Of a DNA stretch of 35,640 nt, positions 24,070-32,801 are shown one piece after another. The stretch covers positions 1 to 35,640 of the forward strand of contig NZ_BILV01000061.1 of NCBI RefSeq assembly GCF_004000745.1, in the 5' to 3' direction. Source of the stretch: Paenibacillus barengoltzii NBRC 101215 (GTDB lineage: Bacteria; Bacillota; Bacilli; Paenibacillales; Paenibacillaceae). Position 1 is the stretch's first letter. Every line of letters starts with the position of its first letter. The position numbers and the translations under genes were made by a program. Below the pieces are notes generated by a model. The model worked only from the letters and a program-made list of their open reading frames with translations. It was not told the origin of the DNA and did no database searches.

Positions 24070-24539
24070 AAAGAATGCTGCCATGGTTAATTACGATTTT
24101 GCTCGCCATCACATTGATCGTATTGGCCGCCTTCCTGCTGGTGAATCAAATGAATAAACCTGCACCAGGTACCGAAATGAATGCTGCTGTTGACAGTGTA
24201 GCAGTACCGAAGAAATTGTCGGCCGACGAACTCGTTCAGGTGACATCTACGATTGACGATATCAAGACGAATTTGTCCGATCCGGATTACGTGGTAGTCA
24301 TTGATTTTGCGTTCCAATTGGATAGTGCGACTTCCAAGGAAACCTTCGATAAAATCAAGGATTACAAAATCAAGCCGATTATTATCAAAACGTTGGCGGA
24401 TACCAAACCGGAGGAATTGACGGGGGCATTGGGAAAAGACAACCTGAGTTCCAAATTGCTCAACCTGATCAACAAATCGCTGCCGGAAGGGAAATTGATT
24501 CAGATCGATATTACTGACTTCATCATGTCAACGATCTAA
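24066..24539 (+). CDS. fliL: Flagellar basal-body-associated protein FliL
   Basis: FliL is a single-pass membrane protein surrounding or supporting stator units. The 157 residues have a membrane segment at about 6-27 and an extracytoplasmic domain with YVVVIDFAFQLDSATSKETFD and a C-terminal GKLIQIDITDFIMSTI, the usual FliL ending. Start ATG 24066 is 7 bases after CGGAGG; ATG 24060 in frame abuts that site and is rejected. Confidence 0.94.
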   Translation: MKRMLPWLITILLAITLIVLAAFLLVNQMNKPAPGTEMNAAVDSVAVPKKLSADELVQVTSTIDDIKTNLSDPDYVVVIDFAFQLDSATSKETFDKIKDYKIKPIIIKTLADTKPEELTGALGKDNLSSKLLNLINKSLPEGKLIQIDITDFIMSTI

Positions 24540-24582
24540 CGAATATCGAACGAATAGAGATTTTTCTAAGGGGGTGAGATGG

Positions 24583-25584
24583 TTGGTTGATGTGTTGTCG
24601 CAGAACGAAATTGATGCGTTGCTAGCTGCGTTATCGTCGGGTGAAATGGACGCCGAAGAACTGAAAAAGGAAGATACGCAGAAGAAAATCCGTTCGTATG
24701 ATTTCAAAAGAGCGGTGAGATTTTCCAAAGATCATATTCGAAGCTTAACCCGAATACATGAGAACTTTGCCCGTTATCTCACTACCTATTTTTCGGCTCA
24801 ACTGCGCACGTTCGTGCAAATTAACGTTGTTCAGGTCGAGCAGCTTCCTTATGACGAGTTTATCCGCTCCATTCCCAAAATGACGATTTTGAACATTTTT
24901 GAAGCGGAGCCGCTGGAAGGAAGAATGGTGCTGGAGGTGCATCCCAACGTCGCTTTTGCTATGCTGGACCGGCTGTTGGGCGGTCTCGGAACAGCTCCTT
25001 CGAAAATCGGATCGCTAACGGAGATCGAAACAATTATTATGGAGCGGATTTTTAGCCGGGCTTTTGAAAGCTTGCAAGAAGCTTGGAAAACCGTTGTGGA
25101 CATCAATCCACGGATGGAGGCGCTGGAAACCAATCCTCAGTTCATGCAAATCGTATCGCCTAACGAAACGATTGCGCTGATCTCACTAAGCACGAAAATC
25201 GGGGATACCTCCGGGATGATCAACCTCTGTATACCACATGTTGTAATTGAACCGATCATGCCAAAGCTTTCGGTTCACCATTGGTTTGTCTCTCAGAAAA
25301 AGTCGCGTGCTCCAGAAGAAGTTGAAGCGTTGCGAAACCGAGTGAACAAAGCTAAGCTTCCGATCATCGCGGAGTTGGGCGAATCACAGATTACGGTCCG
25401 TGAATTCCTGGGATTGTCCGTTGGGGACGTCATCTCATTAAATAAACCGGTCCAGGAAGGACTGCAAATCCGGGTTGGCGATCGATTGAAATATATAGGC
25501 AGCCCGGGTACAGTAAAGGATCGGATTGCGGTCCAAATCGATGAAATTGTCAGCGAAGGAGTTGAGGAACTTGACGAGCAATGA
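24583..25584 (+). CDS. fliM: Flagellar motor switch protein FliM
   Basis: FliM forms the C-ring wall and receives CheY-P. The 333-residue protein begins with the CheY-binding peptide LSQNEIDALLAAL (about 5-17). Next comes the CheC-like middle domain with the FliG-binding GGLG (in LDRLLGGLG) and LTEIE, then a FliN-like SpoA domain at the C-terminus (ITVREFLGLSVGDVISLNKPV). Start TTG 24583 is 6 bases after AAGGGGGTG; GTG 24574 lies within that site. It overlaps fliY by 14 bases. Confidence 0.97.
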   Translation: MVDVLSQNEIDALLAALSSGEMDAEELKKEDTQKKIRSYDFKRAVRFSKDHIRSLTRIHENFARYLTTYFSAQLRTFVQINVVQVEQLPYDEFIRSIPKMTILNIFEAEPLEGRMVLEVHPNVAFAMLDRLLGGLGTAPSKIGSLTEIETIIMERIFSRAFESLQEAWKTVVDINPRMEALETNPQFMQIVSPNETIALISLSTKIGDTSGMINLCIPHVVIEPIMPKLSVHHWFVSQKKSRAPEEVEALRNRVNKAKLPIIAELGESQITVREFLGLSVGDVISLNKPVQEGLQIRVGDRLKYIGSPGTVKDRIAVQIDEIVSEGVEELDEQ

Positions 25585-26827
25585 TTACTTGTCCCAGGAA
25601 GAGATAGACGCATTATTAAAACAAGCCAATCAAGAGACGCCCCAAGAGCTGTCGGTAAACGACGTTCTAACTCCGCTAGAGCAGGACGCCTTGGGGGAAA
25701 TCGGGAACATCACGTTTGGCAGTGCTGCCACGGCGCTCTCCACGCTGTTAAATAAAAAAGTGGATATCACAACGCCGAAGGTTTCCGTGATCACTCGTTC
25801 CCAGTTTGAGTCCGAATTTCCAAAACCGCATGTTGCGATTCACGTTCAATATGTGGATGGCTTTGAAGGCATGAACTCTTTGGTCATCAAGACGAGAGAT
25901 GCCCAAGTGATTGCAGATTTGATGCTGGGCGGGGAAGGGAACCCGGAAGAGGAAGAGTTAAATGAGATTCATATCAGTGCCGTGCAGGAAGCGATGAACC
26001 AAATGATGGGGTCTTCTGCGACATCAATGTCTACCATTTTTAATCGCTTCGTCAATATCTCGCCGCCAGGCGTTGATATTTTGAACATGTCCAATGGGAA
26101 CGGCTTGAACAGCTTGCCAGAATCGGACCCGCTAATCAAGATCTCCTTCCGTTTGACGATTGGGGATTTGATCGATTCGACGATCATGCAGCTGCTAACC
26201 GTGAAGTTCGCAAAAGAGATGGTAGATAGTCTGATTAGTGGATCAGCGGCAGAAACAAAAGCCGGCGCGAAGGAAAGCGCCGCAGCGGCCGCGCCTCCTG
26301 CACCAGCGTCTGCACCAACGCCAGCTCCGTCGCCTGCGCCTCAGGCCCCAACGTATCAGCAGCCGCCTGCACCGTCTCAACCGATGATGCAGCAACCGCC
26401 GATGCAAGAGAGTTATGGTTACGGGCAGCAAGCGCCATACGGGTATCCTCCACAAGGTCAACCTTACGGCGAACCCCATCATTATGGGCAGGCACCTGGG
26501 CGAAATTTGAATGTACAACCTGTACAATTTGCAAATTTGGGGAACTCATCATTTAACCAGGTTGACGAAAATAATTTGAACTTACTGATGGACATACCCC
26601 TTAGAGTCACCGTAGAATTAGGTAGGACCCAACGGCAAATTAAAGATATCCTGGAATTGTCCCAAGGATCGATCATCGAATTGGACAAGCTTGCTGGTGA
26701 ACCGGTAGATATTCTGGTGAACAACAAACTGATTGCTAAGGGCGAGGTTGTCGTCATTGATGAAAACTTCGGCGTACGCGTCACGGATATCATAAGCCAG
26801 TGGGACCGCATTCAAAAATTACAATAG
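25571..26827 (+). CDS. fliY: Flagellar switch and CheY-P phosphatase FliY
   Basis: FliY combines a C-ring role with removal of phosphate from CheY-P. The 418 residues show an N-terminal CheY-binding-like helix (YLSQEEIDALLKQ). The CheC-type domain has two intact phosphatase sites: D39-x3-E43-x2-N46 with Pro 69, and S136-x3-E140-x2-N143 with Pro 166. A long Ala/Pro then Pro/Gln/Tyr/Gly-rich linker spans about 230-320. A C-terminal FliN/SpoA domain (LLMDIPLRVTVELGRT...) spans about 338-412. Start TTG 25571 is 9 bases after AAGGAG; longer frames run deep into fliM and lack support. Confidence 0.97.
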   Translation: MTSNDYLSQEEIDALLKQANQETPQELSVNDVLTPLEQDALGEIGNITFGSAATALSTLLNKKVDITTPKVSVITRSQFESEFPKPHVAIHVQYVDGFEGMNSLVIKTRDAQVIADLMLGGEGNPEEEELNEIHISAVQEAMNQMMGSSATSMSTIFNRFVNISPPGVDILNMSNGNGLNSLPESDPLIKISFRLTIGDLIDSTIMQLLTVKFAKEMVDSLISGSAAETKAGAKESAAAAAPPAPASAPTPAPSPAPQAPTYQQPPAPSQPMMQQPPMQESYGYGQQAPYGYPPQGQPYGEPHHYGQAPGRNLNVQPVQFANLGNSSFNQVDENNLNLLMDIPLRVTVELGRTQRQIKDILELSQGSIIELDKLAGEPVDILVNNKLIAKGEVVVIDENFGVRVTDIISQWDRIQKLQ

Positions 26828-26854
26828 TAGAAGTTTAGGGAGGATTTTAGATCA

Positions 26855-27220
26855 ATGGCTAACCGAATTCTTATCGTAGACGACGCAGCATTTATGAGAA
26901 TGATGATCCGGGATATTTTGACGAAAAACGGGTTTGAAGTCGTAGGGGAAGCACAGGATGGTGCGCAAGCGATCGAGAAATTTAAAGAACTGCATCCGGA
27001 TTTGATCACGATGGATATTACGATGCCCGAAATGGACGGAATTGCGGCGTTAAAAGAGATCAAGAAGCTGGACCCGAACGCGAAAGTGATCATGTGCTCT
27101 GCGATGGGGCAGCAAGCGATGGTTATCGATGCGATTCAAGCGGGTGCGAAGGACTTCATCGTGAAGCCATTCCAATCGGATCGGGTTATTGAAGCGATCA
27201 ACAAAACGCTTGGGGTGTAA
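26855..27220 (+). CDS. cheY: Chemotaxis response regulator CheY
   Basis: This 121-residue single-domain receiver carries the chemotaxis signal from CheA to the switch (FliM/FliY). Acidic pocket Asp 9-10, phospho-acceptor Asp 54 (ITMDITMPEMDG), Ser 82 (MCSAMG) and Lys 104 (FIVKPF) are all present. The ATG follows AGGGAGG. Its position after fliY is as in B. subtilis. Confidence 0.97.
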   Translation: MANRILIVDDAAFMRMMIRDILTKNGFEVVGEAQDGAQAIEKFKELHPDLITMDITMPEMDGIAALKEIKKLDPNAKVIMCSAMGQQAMVIDAIQAGAKDFIVKPFQSDRVIEAINKTLGV

Positions 27221-27228
27221 ACTGAGCG

Positions 27229-27765
27229 ATGAATAACTCGCAAGATTCTTCCCCGTTTTCTGGGGACGTCAACCTTTGGGGGAACTTGTTTACCGTCATC
27301 GTAGTTCTTGGCCTGCTCATTGCATTAATTATTATACTGGTCCGTTTTCTTGGGAAAAGGAACCGGTATTTGTCCCAGAGCCATGCGATTCGCACTTTGG
27401 GCGCGATTGGCCTTGGACCCAACAAATCCCTGCAAGTGATCGAACTCGGGGGGAGCATCTATCTTGTGGGTGTCGGTGAGGACATTTCGCTGGTGGACAA
27501 AATATCCAACCCGGACGAAGTAGCCTCTCTGGTTCAAGCCTTCGAACACGAAGGAATGGAACTTGCCGGATTGTCATCGACTTTGTCCGGCTTGATCTCC
27601 CGGTTTCGAAAGGAACCACCTCGGGAGGAAGAAGAACTGGACGGTGTCGCTTTCCACGAGGTGTTTCAATCGCAACTGCGGAAGATGCCGGACCGAAAAC
27701 GACAAATGGAGGAACTCTTGCAGGATTCGGAAGAACATTCTACAGATCGGTCGAGGGAGTCATGA
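27229..27765 (+). CDS. fliO: Flagellar biosynthetic protein FliO/FliZ
   Basis: FliO helps assemble the FliP ring of the export gate. The 178 residues contain one membrane segment (about 18-39), then basic residues (GKRNRYLSQ) and the conserved cytoplasmic segment LGAIGLGPNKSLQVIELGGSIYLVGVGEDISLVDKI. Unlike the B. subtilis counterpart FliZ, as I recall it, there is no cleavable signal peptide. The ribosome site is weak; coupling to cheY, 8 bases upstream, is likely. It overlaps fliP by 4 bases. Confidence 0.9.
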   Translation: MNNSQDSSPFSGDVNLWGNLFTVIVVLGLLIALIIILVRFLGKRNRYLSQSHAIRTLGAIGLGPNKSLQVIELGGSIYLVGVGEDISLVDKISNPDEVASLVQAFEHEGMELAGLSSTLSGLISRFRKEPPREEEELDGVAFHEVFQSQLRKMPDRKRQMEELLQDSEEHSTDRSRES

Positions 27766-28529
27766 AGAGAAAATTGTTAATTGTCGGCTTGCTGCTGACG
27801 ATATGGAGCATACTCGCGGTCTCCGTAGCATCGGCCGAACCGGTTGACCCGATTCCGAGCATCGGCATTCAAATCGGTAATTCGGATTCGGGCGGGGCGT
27901 CAGGTACCACTTCGTTGTCGATTCTCTTAATGATTACGGTACTCAGTATCGCGCCGGCAATATTGGTGCTGATGACGAGCTTTACTCGCATCGTCGTGGT
28001 ACTGGGGTTTGTCCGCAGTTCATTAGGGACGCAACAAATGCCGCCAAATCAGGTATTAATCGGCTTAGCTTTGTTCTTAACATTATTTATCATGAGCCCC
28101 ACGCTAACCACGATTAACGAGGTGGCAGTGCAGCCTTATATCAAGGGAGAAATCACCCAGACCGAAGCGTTGGACAAAGCGGCGGTTCCCATGAAGAAGT
28201 TCATGTACTCGCATACGAGAACCAAAGATCTACAGCTGTTCATGGGATATACCAAAATGGAAAAGCCGAAGAGCTATGAAGACATCCCGCTTTCGGTGAT
28301 GGTGCCTGCTTTTGCGATTAGTGAACTCAAGACGGCGTTTCAAATGGGCTTTATGATTTTTATTCCTTTTTTGATTATCGATATCGTCGTTTCCAGTGTA
28401 CTGATGGCTATGGGGATGATGATGCTGCCGCCGGTCATGATCTCACTGCCGTTCAAGATCTTGCTGTTCGTGCTGGTAGATGGTTGGTATCTGATCGTCA
28501 AATCACTATTAGTCAGCTTTAATACCTAG
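27762..28529 (+). CDS. fliP: Flagellar export gate protein FliP
   Basis: FliP forms the pentameric core of the export gate with FliQ and FliR. The 255 residues begin with a cleavable signal peptide (basic MKRK, hydrophobic stretch, cleavage near ASA-EP at about 26). The FliP signatures follow: SIAPAILVLMTSFTRIVVVLGFVRSSLGTQQMPPNQVLIGLALFLT and, near the C-terminus, FQMGFMIFIPFLIIDIVVSSVLMAMGMMMLPPVMISLPFKILLFVLVDGW. The ATG overlaps the fliO stop, after GAGGGAG. Confidence 0.98.
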   Translation: MKRKLLIVGLLLTIWSILAVSVASAEPVDPIPSIGIQIGNSDSGGASGTTSLSILLMITVLSIAPAILVLMTSFTRIVVVLGFVRSSLGTQQMPPNQVLIGLALFLTLFIMSPTLTTINEVAVQPYIKGEITQTEALDKAAVPMKKFMYSHTRTKDLQLFMGYTKMEKPKSYEDIPLSVMVPAFAISELKTAFQMGFMIFIPFLIIDIVVSSVLMAMGMMMLPPVMISLPFKILLFVLVDGWYLIVKSLLVSFNT

Positions 28530-28566
28530 AGGATAGGTTCAGGTTCAGGGAAGGAGAAAACGGTGT

Positions 28567-28836
28567 ATGAGTTCGGAATTTATTATCGGTTTGGCCGGAC
28601 AAGCCGTATATACCGTGTTGAAGGTCAGCGCACCGATGCTGGTGATCGCTCTCGTGGTGGGGCTCTTGGTAAGTATCTTTCAAGCGACAACGCAAATTCA
28701 GGAGCAGACGCTTGCCTTCGTTCCCAAAATTGTTGCTGTTTTACTAGCGTTGCTGTTGTTTGGTCCTTGGATTTTGACGACGCTGGTTGACTTCACCTAC
28801 GGAATTCTAAATAACCTATCTAGTTATATCGGTTAG
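28567..28836 (+). CDS. fliQ: Flagellar export gate protein FliQ
   Basis: The 89-residue protein has two membrane segments and the family pattern MLVIALVVGLLVSIFQATTQIQEQTLAFVPKIVAV. FliQ wraps around the FliP-FliR gate. Start ATG has AAGGAG 9 bases upstream. An overlapping frame beginning at 28563 has no family features and is a shadow. Confidence 0.97.
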   Translation: MSSEFIIGLAGQAVYTVLKVSAPMLVIALVVGLLVSIFQATTQIQEQTLAFVPKIVAVLLALLLFGPWILTTLVDFTYGILNNLSSYIG

Positions 28837-28848
28837 GTTGCCGAAGTT

Positions 28849-29637
28849 ATGGATACGATACTGCACGGAATTTCTATTTTTATGCTTATTTTTTGTCGAA
28901 TGACAGCCTTTTTTGTAGTTTCGCCTATATTTTCATCCCGATCGGTGCCGAATACGTTTAAGGTTGGCTTTGCCGGTATCATCGCGGTTGTCATTCTGTT
29001 GACCATTGGTCCGAATCAGTCGATACCAAACGACTTGGGATACATATTGGTGATTATTCGTGAAGTGCTGGTAGGTCTGTTGATGGGGTACGTGGCAAAT
29101 CTGATCTTCTCCGTTATCCAAATGGCGGGCTCATTTATCGATATTCAAATTGGTTTTGGGATCGCGAACGTGATCGACCCTATGACCGGTGCGTCTGCGC
29201 CCGTTTTGGGGAATCTCAAGTATATCATCGCCACATTGGTCTTCCTCAGCATGAACGGCCATCACTACTTACTGGATGCGGTTATTCGGAGCTACAACTG
29301 GGTCCCTTTATCCAATCAAGTGTTCCAACAAATTTATAACGGGAACTTGTCCGAATTTTTAGTTCAAACCTTCAGCCAGGCGTTTATGCTGGCATTTCAA
29401 ATGTCAGCTCCGCTGGTGGTAGCTCTGTTTGTCACCGACGTAGCGCTTGGATTCTTGGCTCGAACTGCACCGCAATTCAACATTTTTGTTATCGGGATTC
29501 CGGTCAAAATCATCGTGGGGTTACTTGTGCTGTTGGTGCTTGTGCCGGGCTTTATCGTTGCGTTTCAAGCTTTGTTCGAGGTGCTGTTCCGAGCGCTTCA
29601 TGATCTGCTCGGAACGATAGGACAAAGGCCGCAGTAG
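28849..29637 (+). CDS. fliR: Flagellar export gate protein FliR
   Basis: FliR is the single-copy gate subunit. The 262-residue hydrophobic protein has about six membrane segments and the typical parts FCRMTAFFVVSPIFSSRSVPNTFKVGFAG, MAGSFIDIQIGFGIANVIDPMTGASAPVLGNL, and a C-terminal VGLLVLLVLVPGF. It begins 12 bases after fliQ with only a weak ribosome site, which suggests coupling. Confidence 0.97.
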   Translation: MDTILHGISIFMLIFCRMTAFFVVSPIFSSRSVPNTFKVGFAGIIAVVILLTIGPNQSIPNDLGYILVIIREVLVGLLMGYVANLIFSVIQMAGSFIDIQIGFGIANVIDPMTGASAPVLGNLKYIIATLVFLSMNGHHYLLDAVIRSYNWVPLSNQVFQQIYNGNLSEFLVQTFSQAFMLAFQMSAPLVVALFVTDVALGFLARTAPQFNIFVIGIPVKIIVGLLVLLVLVPGFIVAFQALFEVLFRALHDLLGTIGQRPQ

Positions 29638-29651
29638 GATGGAGGATCGCT

Positions 29652-30743
29652 ATGTCATATCGGTATTCGCTTGATCTGCAGCTGTTCGCTGGCGAAAAGA
29701 CGGAAAAAGCGACTCCGAAGAAACGTCAGGAGGCCCGAAAAAAAGGTCAGGTGGCCAAGAGCCAGGAACTGACCGGCGCCTTGTTATTAATGGCCGGATT
29801 CCTATGCTTGACTGCATTTGCTGGTTATTTCAAGGACCGGTTGATTGGCTTGTTTGTTGACGTGTTTTATCATCGGCTGTCCATGGAGGTAACGAAAACG
29901 AACGTGATGGCGATGATGGGGGAGTACGCAGTGCAGGTGTTGTTGCTGCTGGCTCCAATCTTCCTGATTGTCATCGTCGTGGCTGTTGTTGCCGACTATG
30001 CCCAGATCGGTTTCATGTTGATCGGAGAACCGCTCAAAATCAAGTTCAGTAAGCTGGATCCGATCAAAGGGTTTAAAAACATCTTTTCCATGCGGTCGTT
30101 GGTTCAATTTATCAAAACGCTTTTTAAGCTGTTGATCATCGGGTATCTCGTCTACTCCACGATTTGGGGGTACCGCGGGAGCTTATCCGCATTAGGGCAT
30201 GTATCGGTGGATGATACGTTTCATTTTACCGCCCAGTTAACGATGAATTTAGGGTTAAAAATCGCAGCCGCTCTAATCGTACTCGCGGTACTGGATTATA
30301 TGTATCAGCGATATGAACATGAGAAGAATCTGAAGATGTCCAAGCAGGATATCAAAGATGAATATAAGAAAATGGAAGGCGATCCGCTCATCAAGGGGAA
30401 AATTCGGGAACGTCAGCGGCGGATGGCCCTGCAGCGGATGATGCAGGAAGTGCCGAAAGCCGATGTAATTATCACCAACCCGACTCACTTTGCGGTCGCT
30501 CTGAAGTACGACGGATCCAAAATGGATGCCCCGCAAGTCATTGCCAAAGGGCAGGATTATGTGGCGCTGCGCATTAAGGAAATCGCCAAAGAACATGGCG
30601 TAATTACGATGGAAAACAAGCCGCTGGCACGGGCGTTATTTCAACGAACCGAAATCGGGGAGACGATCCCTGCGGATTTGTTCCAAGCTGTTGCTGAAGT
30701 GCTGGCTTACGTATACCGAATCAAAGGCAGACCCAAATCATAA
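29652..30743 (+). CDS. flhB: Flagellar export switch protein FlhB
   Basis: FlhB controls the export change from rod/hook to filament substrates by self-cleavage. The 363 residues comprise a basic N-terminus with EKTEKATPKKRQEARKKGQVAKS, four membrane segments (to about 215), a linker helix, and the cytoplasmic domain with the intact cleavage motif NPTH at 276-279. AVALKYDG and AKG follow. The ATG follows GGAGG. Compare the small paralogue at 659, which lacks NPTH. Confidence 0.98.
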   Translation: MSYRYSLDLQLFAGEKTEKATPKKRQEARKKGQVAKSQELTGALLLMAGFLCLTAFAGYFKDRLIGLFVDVFYHRLSMEVTKTNVMAMMGEYAVQVLLLLAPIFLIVIVVAVVADYAQIGFMLIGEPLKIKFSKLDPIKGFKNIFSMRSLVQFIKTLFKLLIIGYLVYSTIWGYRGSLSALGHVSVDDTFHFTAQLTMNLGLKIAAALIVLAVLDYMYQRYEHEKNLKMSKQDIKDEYKKMEGDPLIKGKIRERQRRMALQRMMQEVPKADVIITNPTHFAVALKYDGSKMDAPQVIAKGQDYVALRIKEIAKEHGVITMENKPLARALFQRTEIGETIPADLFQAVAEVLAYVYRIKGRPKS

Positions 30744-30764
30744 TGGGATCGGAGGGGAACTTAC

Positions 30765-32801
30765 GTGAAGAAATTTAAAGATTTATTTATTCTAGTTGGT
30801 ATAATTGGCATCGTTTTGCTGATGATCGTTCCGATCCCGACTTGGCTGCTGGATATTTTGTTGATCATCAATATTTCCCTCGCTCTGATCATTTTGCTTG
30901 TTGCAATGAACACCAAGGAGGCCTTGCAGTTCTCCATCTTTCCAGCCATGCTGCTCGTGACGACCTTATTCCGTTTGGCGTTAAATGTATCGACGACCAA
31001 GCTGATTCTGGGACAGGCCAAAGCCGGCCACGTGGTGGCTACTTTCGGATCATGGGTATCCCACGGTGAACCCGTTGTCGGTTTTGTCGTCTTCCTGATT
31101 CTCGTGGTCGTTCAGTTTATCGTCATTACCAAGGGGTCGGAACGTGTTGCTGAGGTTGCTGCACGGTTTACCCTCGACGCCATGCCAGGGAAACAGATGA
31201 GTATTGATGCCGACCTGAATGCGGGGCTCATTAATGAGCAGCAAGCCCGTGAGCGCCGAGGGAAGATTGAGCGGGAAGCCGATTTCTACGGTGCCATGGA
31301 TGGTGCGAGTAAATTCGTCAAAGGGGATGCCATTGCGAGTATCATTATCCTCCTGATCAACCTGATCGGGGGCTTTATTATCGGGATGACGATCCATGGT
31401 ATGAGCTTTGACGAAGCGCTTTCGACATATTCACTCCTGACGATCGGGGATGGCTTGGTCAGCCAGATTCCGGCGTTGCTGATTTCTACCGCAGCTGGTT
31501 TGATCGTAACCCGGGCTTCTTCGGAGGGCAACCTGGCAGACGATATTACGGGGCAGTTGTTCACCTATCCGAAGCTGTTATTCGTTGTAGCCGGGACGAT
31601 CGCCCTACTTGGCACCTTTACGCCGATCGGTATTTGGACAACTTATCCGTTCGCGATATTGATGGTCTTTGCTGCAATTAAGATGCAGAAAAATATGGAC
31701 CGGCGGCAAGTCGAACAGGAGCAACAGGAGGAGGAACAGCAAATCGAAGAAGTTCGGAGCCCCGAGAGTGTCATCAACCTGCTTCAGGTAGATCCTATCG
31801 AATTCGAATTTGGTTATGGGCTGATTCCTCTTGCCGATACGGGGCAAGGCGGGGATTTGCTGGATCGGATCATCATGATCCGGCGTCAATGTGCGCTTGA
31901 ACTCGGTTTGGTTGTTCCCGTCATTCGCATTCGCGACAATATTCAACTAAAACCGAATGAATATGTCATCAAAATAAAAGGAAATGTCGTAGGCGGTGGT
32001 GAATTATTACTTAATCACTATTTAGCCATGAGTCCAGGGGTGGATGATGACTCGATTACAGGTATCGAGACCCGCGAACCTGCGTTTGGCTTACCGGCCC
32101 TTTGGATCGATGAAGCGACCAAGGATCGGGCAGAATTGGCGGGCTATACCGTAGTTGATCCACCGTCTGTCGTGGCAACGCATTTGACAGAGCTGATTAA
32201 GAAGCATGCGCATGAGCTGCTGGGCCGTCAAGAGACGAAAGCCCTGGTCGACAACCTCAAAGAAAATTATGCGGTTCTTGTCGATGAATTAATACCGTCG
32301 GTGTTGTCGATTGGTGACGTCCAGAAGGTGCTGGCCAAATTGCTTAAAGAGAAGATCTCGATTCGCGATATGGTGACCATTTTCGAGACACTGGCAGATT
32401 ACGGAACCTATACCAAGGATCCGGACGTGCTCACCGAATACGTCAGACAAGCGTTATCCCGACAAATTACCCAGCAATATACCCAACCGGGTGAAACGAT
32501 GCGCGTAATTACTGTGGGACCGAACCTGGAGAAGAAAATCGCCGAGAGTGTGCAGCAGACCGAACAAGGCAGCTATCTGGCCCTGGACCCAGCTTCAACG
32601 CAAACGGTCTTCCAGAAGCTGACCGAACAAATTAACCGTTTGGTCCAAACGGGCCATCAACCGATCCTGCTCACCTCGCCAACGATCCGGATGTATTTGC
32701 GCCAAATCATCGAGCGCAGCATGCAAGATATTCCGGTGTTATCTTACAGCGAGTTGGAACCTAATGTTGAAATTCAAAGTGTCGGGGTGGTGAATTTATG
32801 A
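30765..32801 (+). CDS. flhA: Flagellar export gate protein FlhA
   Basis: FlhA forms the nonameric ring that receives substrate-chaperone complexes and uses the proton gradient. The 678 residues have about eight N-terminal membrane segments (to about 310), including the FHIPEP-family segment RFTLDAMPGKQMSIDADLNAGLI. A linker rich in Glu/Gln and the large cytoplasmic domain follow, with GGDLLDRIIMIRRQCALELG and LARLLKEK-like repeats (VLAKLLKEKISIRDM). The start is GTG after GGAGGGG. It overlaps flhF by 4 bases. Confidence 0.98.
   Translation: MKKFKDLFILVGIIGIVLLMIVPIPTWLLDILLIINISLALIILLVAMNTKEALQFSIFPAMLLVTTLFRLALNVSTTKLILGQAKAGHVVATFGSWVSHGEPVVGFVVFLILVVVQFIVITKGSERVAEVAARFTLDAMPGKQMSIDADLNAGLINEQQARERRGKIEREADFYGAMDGASKFVKGDAIASIIILLINLIGGFIIGMTIHGMSFDEALSTYSLLTIGDGLVSQIPALLISTAAGLIVTRASSEGNLADDITGQLFTYPKLLFVVAGTIALLGTFTPIGIWTTYPFAILMVFAAIKMQKNMDRRQVEQEQQEEEQQIEEVRSPESVINLLQVDPIEFEFGYGLIPLADTGQGGDLLDRIIMIRRQCALELGLVVPVIRIRDNIQLKPNEYVIKIKGNVVGGGELLLNHYLAMSPGVDDDSITGIETREPAFGLPALWIDEATKDRAELAGYTVVDPPSVVATHLTELIKKHAHELLGRQETKALVDNLKENYAVLVDELIPSVLSIGDVQKVLAKLLKEKISIRDMVTIFETLADYGTYTKDPDVLTEYVRQALSRQITQQYTQPGETMRVITVGPNLEKKIAESVQQTEQGSYLALDPASTQTVFQKLTEQINRLVQTGHQPILLTSPTIRMYLRQIIERSMQDIPVLSYSELEPNVEIQSVGVVNL

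Noticed and set aside
28563-28790. 75-codon frame overlapping fliQ
   Set aside because: The overlapping frame at 28567 encodes a full FliQ with two membrane segments; this one is Arg/Cys/Gly-rich without features.
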